29,178 nucleotides of DNA, taken from NCBI GenBank assembly GCA_903879775.1, contig CAIRMY010000075.1, positions 1-29,178 of the forward strand, given 5' to 3'. Position 1 is the stretch's first letter, and every line of letters starts with the position of its first letter. Shown one piece after another: positions 23,645 to 29,178 of the stretch. This stretch comes from an uncultured Bacteroidota bacterium. Its GTDB lineage: Bacteria; Bacteroidota; Bacteroidia; NS11-12g; UBA955. The notes under the pieces were generated by a model. It ran no database searches. It saw nothing but the letters and a program-made list of their open reading frames with translations, and had not been told where the DNA came from. The position numbers and the translations under genes are program-made.

Positions 23645-26600
23645 TTATTTTACTCTTCGACCGTTTTGGAATGTAACCACAAATGCATCAGGATAGCCAA
23701 GAGATCTGATTTTATCTTTTTGCACTTGTGCTTGTTCTTCAGTAGAATAACCATTTGAAGTGGTGTATTTGTAATAACCACCATCACGGTATTCAAATAC
23801 ATTTGATAAACCTTTATCCGCAAATGTCTTAGCGCTTATTTTGTTTTTCGACATTGAGAACTGCACACGGTACTCGATTGCACCTGAATTGCTTGGCTCA
23901 TTCACAACTTCAGGAGTTTCAATTGCATCTTCAACATAAACAGGTTCTTTCTTTTTAACAGAAGGCTTACTTGCAGGATTTACAAATTGAGTTGATTTTC
24001 CTTCGTTACTTAAACATACAGGGGCTTCAACTTTATCTGATATTCCATCTTCATCGCTATCAGTATCTAAATAATCAGGTTTACCATCATTGTCGGTATC
24101 TTTTATACCTTCAACGCTATCTGGAATATCATCATTATCAGAATCTTTATCCAAGAAATTTGGTTTAGCATCTTTATCAGTGTCTTTGTTACCTTCTTGT
24201 TTATCTGAGATTCCATCATTGTCAGAATCTTGATCTAAGTAATTAGGATTGCCATCTTTATCTAAATCACCATTTTTCTCAATCTTATCTGAAATTCCAT
24301 CGTCGTCTGAATCAAAATCTAAATAATTTGGATTACCATCTTTATCAAAATCTTTCACCCCTTCATCTTCATCGTTGATACCATCGTTATCCGAATCTTT
24401 ATCTACCATGTTTGTTTTACCATCTTTGTCAAAATCAACAGATTTTTCAACCGCATCGGCAATTCCATCATTGTCAGAATCTTTATCTACACAATTAGGC
24501 AAGCCGTCTTTATCGGCGTCGCCATGACCTTCAGCAGCATCAGGAATACCGTCATTATCTGAATCTTGATCTAGATAGTCAGGTATTTTATCTCCATCTG
24601 CATCACCACATGTAATTGGACCAGCATTTAGGTTATTATCAACATCGTTTTCAGTATTTGATGAAGATTCATTTTTCGCAGTATTGTCTTTATTATTAGG
24701 CTTTGTTTTAGAATTATCGGCAATTTGATCGGCACTATCAGAAGTTAATACTGGATTTTCTTCAACTTTAATTTCACCACAAGGAATAATAGAACTCACA
24801 CGATATTCAGTTCTTCTATTTTTTTGGTGCTCGGTTTCAGAGCAATTCACACCATTCTTGCAACGGTTTTTAAGTTTTTTCTCTCCATATCCTTGGAATG
24901 TTAATCGAGCTTTAGAAACGCCTCTCATGACTAAATAGTCATAAACCGCTTGTGCTCTATTTTTAGACAATACCAAGTTCGTTTCGTCACTACCTTTTGA
25001 ATCTGTGTGAGAACCAAGTTCAACTGATAAGCCTTTGTTATCTTGTAAAACGATTGCAACTCTATCTAATTCTTTTTTACTTGACTGAGACAATGTAAAC
25101 TTATTTGATTCATAATAAATTGGTTTTACATCAAACAGTTCCCCTAATTCATCACCAACTTTATATTTTTCAATGAATAAATCTAAGGTTTTTTGTCCTT
25201 TTTCATTCACTGAAAATTTAGAAGAAGAAGCATATCTATATCCACAAGGATGAGAAGCTAACTGAACTTTAGCGTTTTTAGAAATTCCAGCAAATAAGAA
25301 TTTACCTTCAGTATCTGTTGTTGCTTGAATGGCTTTATCTTGATCATCTAAATTATCTAAAGCAATGCTGGCTTGTGGAATTGGCAATTTTGAATCTTTA
25401 TCATAAACTGAAACCAAAACTTCATTTACAGTAGGTTCGGTAGAATCTTTATCCTCTGTCCATCTAAAGAAATATAGGTTATCATTGTATTTAGGAGCAG
25501 CAGAGCCATTGTTTGTTCTGTTAGATGACAAAGTACCCCACTTATCATGAAATAATGCAGCAAAATCGTCCAAATTAGAATTTACAGGCTTACCAAGGTT
25601 AATCACCATGCCAGAGTTTTTATCTAAGGTAAATACATCTAACCCTCCGAAGCCTAAATGTCCCTCAGAAGAAAAATACAAATCACCCGAATCAGAAAAT
25701 CTTGGAAAATTATCTCTTAAAACGGTATTTACTTTAGGCCCCATATTCACAGCCTCACCAATTTTCAATCCATTATCATCGTTTGAAATGATAGGAGCTT
25801 CATATAAATCAGATTTACCAAATCCACCATTCATATCAGAAACAAAAATTACTTTTGTACCATCTGGAGAAATCACAAGATCGGCCACTGAAAATTCAGA
25901 ATTATTCAATTGAAAAGGTACTTCTTTCCATTTTTTTGTGAAAATATTCTGCTTCATTGCAAAAATTTGCAGTACTTTTTCCTTGTTTTTATTCGATTTT
26001 TCAGCATTTCTGGTTACATACATGAAACCCGTTTTAGCATCATAAAAACTTATATGTTGGTGTAGAGATCTTTTAGTATTCGAAAGCTCTACAGAATTAT
26101 TGTAAGTACTATCATTATACTTTGCCTTAAAAATAGAATAATATGGCTGTTCAAACCAAGCAGAAAGAACCTTTCTCAGACCTTTTTCCTCATGAGATGT
26201 ATAATAACAATTTTCTTTATCGTCAATGATTATTCCATACTCTGCCGCTGAAGAAGCTGCTGGAAATTGTTTTAAACTATAGTTGGAGTTAAAGTCATAT
26301 TCCTGCCAATAATCGGCACGCTTATCTTTGTTTTCAGCATAAAATTGATCATTCAACTCTTCGAACAAAGGCTTACCAGCATACTCAGAATTTGATTTTA
26401 AAGTTAAAATCATACTATCGGAAAGCCCATACAATTCCAATTTTCGGGCAACAAGGGCAAAGTTTAACTTATCAAAAGCATCAGCTTGGGAAGAATATTT
26501 ATCCAATAGCTCAGAATAGGCATCAAAAGCTTTATCATTTAACTCAGATTGAGCAAAAGAATAAGCCAAAGCTCTTTGGTTAATATAATCTTTTTTATGA

Positions 26601-26764
26601 GCAACTGTTTTATTACCATTTTCTTTAATGATTTGATAATAACGCTGTTGATTAATTTTATTAACTTCTTTAGATTGTGCCATCAGATTACTCGCAAATA
26701 AAATGCTCGTAATCAACACTATGCCTTTAAGGCTATGATTTGCAAATTTCATGTAATTTCTCAT
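23645..26764 (-). CDS. PorE-like OmpA/SPOR protein with TSP3 calcium-binding repeats
   Basis: Predicted exported, peptidoglycan-binding partner of a T9SS surface protein. With ATG 26764 (1039 residues; ATG 26752 also possible) the order is: signal peptide to about residue 29 (SILFASNLMAQ), TPR-like helices 30-170, PD40-type beta-propeller about 175-440 (ISPDGTKVIFVSD, FPRFSDSGDLYFSSEGHLG), carboxypeptidase-regulatory-like domain 446-532, OmpA_C 545-660 (LGSHTDSKGSDETN, KNRAQAVYDYL, NRRTEYRV), acidic linker, seven TSP3 repeats 721-916, and SPOR 962-1039 (YRVQFSMS, YRDGGYYKYTTS). The first four domains match P. gingivalis PorE, which links the T9SS to peptidoglycan; the TSP3 and SPOR parts are extra. 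It starts 7 bp after the PorP/SprF-like gene. Confidence 0.9.
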   Translation of the reverse strand: MRNYMKFANHSLKGIVLITSILFASNLMAQSKEVNKINQQRYYQIIKENGNKTVAHKKDYINQRALAYSFAQSELNDKAFDAYSELLDKYSSQADAFDKLNFALVARKLELYGLSDSMILTLKSNSEYAGKPLFEELNDQFYAENKDKRADYWQEYDFNSNYSLKQFPAASSAAEYGIIIDDKENCYYTSHEEKGLRKVLSAWFEQPYYSIFKAKYNDSTYNNSVELSNTKRSLHQHISFYDAKTGFMYVTRNAEKSNKNKEKVLQIFAMKQNIFTKKWKEVPFQLNNSEFSVADLVISPDGTKVIFVSDMNGGFGKSDLYEAPIISNDDNGLKIGEAVNMGPKVNTVLRDNFPRFSDSGDLYFSSEGHLGFGGLDVFTLDKNSGMVINLGKPVNSNLDDFAALFHDKWGTLSSNRTNNGSAAPKYNDNLYFFRWTEDKDSTEPTVNEVLVSVYDKDSKLPIPQASIALDNLDDQDKAIQATTDTEGKFLFAGISKNAKVQLASHPCGYRYASSSKFSVNEKGQKTLDLFIEKYKVGDELGELFDVKPIYYESNKFTLSQSSKKELDRVAIVLQDNKGLSVELGSHTDSKGSDETNLVLSKNRAQAVYDYLVMRGVSKARLTFQGYGEKKLKNRCKNGVNCSETEHQKNRRTEYRVSSIIPCGEIKVEENPVLTSDSADQIADNSKTKPNNKDNTAKNESSSNTENDVDNNLNAGPITCGDADGDKIPDYLDQDSDNDGIPDAAEGHGDADKDGLPNCVDKDSDNDGIADAVEKSVDFDKDGKTNMVDKDSDNDGINDEDEGVKDFDKDGNPNYLDFDSDDDGISDKIEKNGDLDKDGNPNYLDQDSDNDGISDKQEGNKDTDKDAKPNFLDKDSDNDDIPDSVEGIKDTDNDGKPDYLDTDSDEDGISDKVEAPVCLSNEGKSTQFVNPASKPSVKKKEPVYVEDAIETPEVVNEPSNSGAIEYRVQFSMSKNKISAKTFADKGLSNVFEYRDGGYYKYTTSNGYSTEEQAQVQKDKIRSLGYPDAFVVTFQNGRRVK
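24017..24604 (-). repeat. Seven tandem 84-bp units (28-residue TSP3 repeats)
   Basis: 588 bp made of exactly seven in-frame 84-bp units. Each unit encodes DxDxDGxPNYLDxDSDNDGI followed by sDkxE and a short variable end. The Asp spacing is that of thrombospondin type-3 calcium-binding loops. The units are similar but not identical in DNA, so copy number could change by recombination without breaking the frame. Confidence 0.93.
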
Positions 26765-26771
26765 TATTAAT

Positions 26772-27725
26772 TTAGAAATATCTAGGTACTCTAATTCTAT
26801 TATTTGAAACATATGGCAACATATATTGTATACCAAATTCGTGTGAGCCTTTGATATAAGTATTCAAAGGACTCAATTTACTATCGTAAGAGTAAACTAA
26901 AGAAAAAGACGGGCTTACTTGAGCCATAGCCATTACGCCAATATCACCTTCAGTTCTATAAAAAGCACCGATTGAATAATTGTCTTTATAAATGGCATGT
27001 AAATTAAAGTCAGCCTGAATTGGCATTCCGGCATTCGCCACTTTAATTTGAGTCGTAGGTTTTAATTTAATATCGTCAGATACGTCAACAACCATACCGG
27101 CAGTTAAGTAATATTGAGTTATTGCAGCATATTCAATGCTTGTATTGTTCTTCTGGGCATCTGGCACAAAAACCATTCTTGGAGCAGAAATTCCAACAAA
27201 ATACTTTTCTGAATATAAGTAAGCACCAAAACCAGCCATAGGAGCATTAAAATTATAATCATTGTTATTAAACACAACATCGGTAGGTGTACCAAGTTGC
27301 AGTTTAGATAAAGAAAAATTATAATTGTACATTCCCAATCTCAAACCTACCGCCAAACGGAAATCTTTTGAAATTTTCTTGTTATAAGCAATACTTGCAG
27401 CAATTTGAGTTTCAGAAATTGCGCTTGCTTTTACAAACTTTCCGATTTCACCCGTTTGAATATTCAAACCGGCTGCAAAATCACCAACTACAGGAGCGTG
27501 TACACCCAAATTATAATAAGTAGGCGCTCCAGGAAAATTTACCCATTGTTTGCGATATAATGAATTTGCAACGAGTGTCCTTTTTGATCCTGCATATGCA
27601 GGATTTATCGCCAACGAATTAAAATCGTAATGCGAATACATTTGTTCCTGCTGTGCCTTTAAGTTATTTGCAAAAGTTGCAAAACTAAAAGCAATTATGA
27701 AACTATATTTTATAAATGTTTTCAT
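26772..27725 (-). CDS. PorP/SprF family T9SS outer-membrane protein
   Basis: A 317-residue member of the PorP/SprF family. It has a signal peptide (to about LKAQ at residue 24), then the family hallmark QEQMYSHYDFNSLAINPAYAGS, RKQWVNFPGAPTYYNLGVHAP and an amphipathic strand-rich body consistent with an outer-membrane beta-barrel. The end RIRVPRYF is typical of a barrel C-terminus. In Flavobacterium SprF is needed for secretion of its partner SprB, encoded directly upstream; the same order is seen here, with the secreted protein gene ending 20 bp before this ATG. It is probably dedicated to that protein. Confidence 0.93.
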   Translation of the reverse strand: MKTFIKYSFIIAFSFATFANNLKAQQEQMYSHYDFNSLAINPAYAGSKRTLVANSLYRKQWVNFPGAPTYYNLGVHAPVVGDFAAGLNIQTGEIGKFVKASAISETQIAASIAYNKKISKDFRLAVGLRLGMYNYNFSLSKLQLGTPTDVVFNNNDYNFNAPMAGFGAYLYSEKYFVGISAPRMVFVPDAQKNNTSIEYAAITQYYLTAGMVVDVSDDIKLKPTTQIKVANAGMPIQADFNLHAIYKDNYSIGAFYRTEGDIGVMAMAQVSPSFSLVYSYDSKLSPLNTYIKGSHEFGIQYMLPYVSNNRIRVPRYF

Positions 27726-27745
27726 CTTTATTTTATCATTAAAAA

Positions 27746-29178
27746 TTATGGTTTGATGTATAAATTTCCAGAAATTGGTTGGTTATTTTGTCCGTTATAT
27801 TTGAATACATAGAAATAAATTCCTTCAGGTAAAGTTGTTCCACCTAAACTAGGATTCACGCCCTTGTTGGTACCATCCCAATTGTTTTTATACCCTTGAC
27901 CTGACTCATAAACCACCTGTCCATTTCTGTTGAATACTGTAATTTCAGCTTTTGTGAATACTTTTAATCCTTTAATCACAAGTAAATCATTGTCTCCATC
28001 ATTGTTAGGTGAAAATCCTTCAGGGATTGTTACATCTGAATCTAAATAATTAGGCTTACCATCTCCATCATCATCTGCAGTTCCTTCTGTATTGTCTAAC
28101 AATTCATCATTATCGGCATCAGTATCAATATAATTGGCCTTCCCATCTGCATCAAAATCATTATTTGTTTCAATTTTATCAGAAATTCCATCACCGTCTG
28201 AATCTAAATCTCTATAATCAGGCAATAAATCTCCGTCTGTATCAACTGGATTTGTTACATCTGAACCTACTTCTACAATGTCTAAGATACCATCCTTATC
28301 GCTATCTGTTTCTCTAAAATCATAGATTCCATCATTATCTGTATCTGTAGGATTTGTTGCGTCAGAACCAGCTTCAATTGCATCGGTAATTGTATCACCA
28401 TCAGAATCTGTATCGATATAGTCAGGTTTTGTATCTGTGTCTGTATCTACTGGAGATTTAGGATTTGCACCAGCTTCAAGATTATCGGAAATCTTATCGC
28501 CATCTGAATCAGTATCTAAATAGTTAGGATCAGCATCAGAATCAGAATTCAATGGATTATTTGGATCAATACCAGCTTCAATTGCATCTGGAATTGAATC
28601 ATTATCAGAATCTCTATCTAAGTAATTTGGCATTCCATCAGAATCTTTGTCGGCAGATAATTCAACTGCATCAGGTATTTTATCACCATCAGAATCTTTG
28701 TCTCTCCAATCACCAATTAAATCACCATCAGAATCTACTGGAGCAACATCAAACGCATCTTTATAAAGACCAGATCCATCAGCGAATTCAAGAATACCGT
28801 CGCCATCTATATCAACGCCATCAATGATACCATCTTTATTTGAATCGGTATAATTTTGTTTACTTTCATAAGCATCAAACAATCCGTCATCGTCAGCATC
28901 TAAATCTAAGTAATCTGGATTTCCAGTTAAATCTTGGTTATTTGGATTTGAAATAAATACAGTTAAATTATCTTTCACTCCATCACCATTTACGTCTGTT
29001 ACATCAGCTTCAATAACGTCGTTAATACCATCATTATCTGAATCTAAATCCAAACAATTTGGTCTTCCATCTCCATCAAAATCTTGGTATGTTTTGTTGC
29101 TATCATTTTCAACGATATCTAAAATACCATCATTATCAGAATCAACATCTACATAATTCATTTTACCGTCAGAATCCG
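27746..29178 (-). CDS. T9SS-secreted surface protein with TSP3 array and type-B sorting domain (5' end beyond window)
   Basis: C-terminal part of a large secreted protein; the frame stays open to the right edge, where the codons still read as TSP3 repeat, so the ATG at 29161 is internal. About 380 residues of Asp-rich TSP3 calcium-binding repeats are followed by a gliding-motility-associated C-terminal domain (27749-28021): EGFSPNNDGDNDLLVIKGL, EITVFNRNGQVVYES, NNWDGTNKG, LPEGIYFYVFKY and final GNLYIKP. That domain is the type-B T9SS sorting signal (TIGR04131 / CHU_C). The protein should cross the outer membrane by T9SS with the PorP/SprF-like protein downstream. Adhesion or motility is likely by analogy with SprB; the N-terminal ligand-binding part is not seen. 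Confidence 0.93.
   Translation of the reverse strand, partial: DSDGKMNYVDVDSDNDGILDIVENDSNKTYQDFDGDGRPNCLDLDSDNDGINDVIEADVTDVNGDGVKDNLTVFISNPNNQDLTGNPDYLDLDADDDGLFDAYESKQNYTDSNKDGIIDGVDIDGDGILEFADGSGLYKDAFDVAPVDSDGDLIGDWRDKDSDGDKIPDAVELSADKDSDGMPNYLDRDSDNDSIPDAIEAGIDPNNPLNSDSDADPNYLDTDSDGDKISDNLEAGANPKSPVDTDTDTKPDYIDTDSDGDTITDAIEAGSDATNPTDTDNDGIYDFRETDSDKDGILDIVEVGSDVTNPVDTDGDLLPDYRDLDSDGDGISDKIETNNDFDADGKANYIDTDADNDELLDNTEGTADDDGDGKPNYLDSDVTIPEGFSPNNDGDNDLLVIKGLKVFTKAEITVFNRNGQVVYESGQGYKNNWDGTNKGVNPSLGGTTLPEGIYFYVFKYNGQNNQPISGNLYIKP
28043..29178 (-). repeat. TSP3 repeat array of mixed 28- and 34-residue units
   Basis: Asp-rich units carry the core DxDSDxDxIxDxxE. The two nearest the C-terminus are 28 residues long, the same as in the neighbouring gene. 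The next four are 34 residues long, with a six-residue insert of the form GSDxTNP or GANPKSP after the core. Farther upstream the spacing becomes irregular, and the array continues past the window edge. Confidence 0.9.

Noticed and set aside
23971..24168. Open frame on the plus strand, and a similar one at 28552-28827, rich in Tyr, Gln, Leu and His
   Set aside because: They are antisense to the TSP3 arrays and their composition is simply the complement of repeated Asp codons. No start context or family resemblance.
24017..24604. Regular direct repeats that might look like a CRISPR array
   Set aside because: The period is 84 bp, units diverge through their length, there is no repeat/spacer alternation, and all units are in frame within a coding region. 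No cas gene is present.

Overview
The window looks like a chromosomal piece of a low-GC member of the Bacteroidota. The evidence is a type IX secretion (T9SS) cassette with a gliding-motility type C-terminal domain and a PorP/SprF protein, DUF4270 and DUF4199 proteins, a PUR-type DUF3276 protein, and promoters of the TTTG / TAnnTTTG type. Start codons lack Shine-Dalgarno sequences. I do not try to name a family or genus. No tRNA, rRNA, CRISPR array, insertion sequence or phage gene was seen. Coding density is high and no gene-free stretch exceeds 300 bases; the longest are 19560-19818 and 15596-15807, both described below.

Layout. (1) 1-2826, minus strand: a molybdenum operon, mobA-like, fdhD, then a YdeP-type molybdopterin oxidoreductase cut by the left edge. 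(2) 2894-4199: dtd (plus) converging on panC (minus). (3) 4309-7319, plus strand: a three-gene run of a catalytically degenerate GT5 (glycogen synthase-like) protein, a DUF4270 lipoprotein and a type I-beta DAHP synthase. (4) 7312-11782, minus strand: two APC-superfamily amino acid permeases and kbl. The second permease has a perfect 28-bp palindrome inside its promoter spacer. (5) 11835-15595, minus strand: DUF4199 membrane protein, plsC, gatC and a LolD/MacB-like ABC ATPase, tightly packed with 4-8 nt overlaps, then a GH3-family ligase. (6) 15808-19559: a GT39-like membrane glycosyltransferase (plus), then a PUR protein and an ABC half-exporter (minus). (7) 19666-22404, plus strand: an unexplained pair of hairpins with a T-tract, then rpsO-pnp with an intergenic terminator. 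(8) 22426-23595, minus strand: a GT87-like membrane glycosyltransferase. (9) 23645-29178, minus strand: a T9SS surface-protein cassette.

How the genes work together. In the molybdenum operon MobA would make the guanine-dinucleotide cofactor and FdhD would sulfurate it for the oxidoreductase. kbl and two amino acid permeases suggest an amino acid uptake/catabolism neighbourhood. In the last block a large secreted protein ending in a type-B T9SS sorting domain precedes a PorP/SprF outer-membrane protein and a PorE-like protein (TPR, beta-propeller, CRD, OmpA domain).

Most notable. The PorE-like protein carries exactly seven 28-residue calcium-binding thrombospondin type-3 (TSP3) repeats between its OmpA and SPOR domains, and the adjacent secreted protein carries a much longer TSP3 array. 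Both partners of the cassette therefore share the same calcium-dependent rod module. Other points worth checking are the promoter-embedded palindrome at 10529-10556, the orphan hairpin/terminator at 19666-19721, the GT5 remnant without its nucleotide-sugar motif, and an ABC exporter with Asp at the catalytic Glu position.
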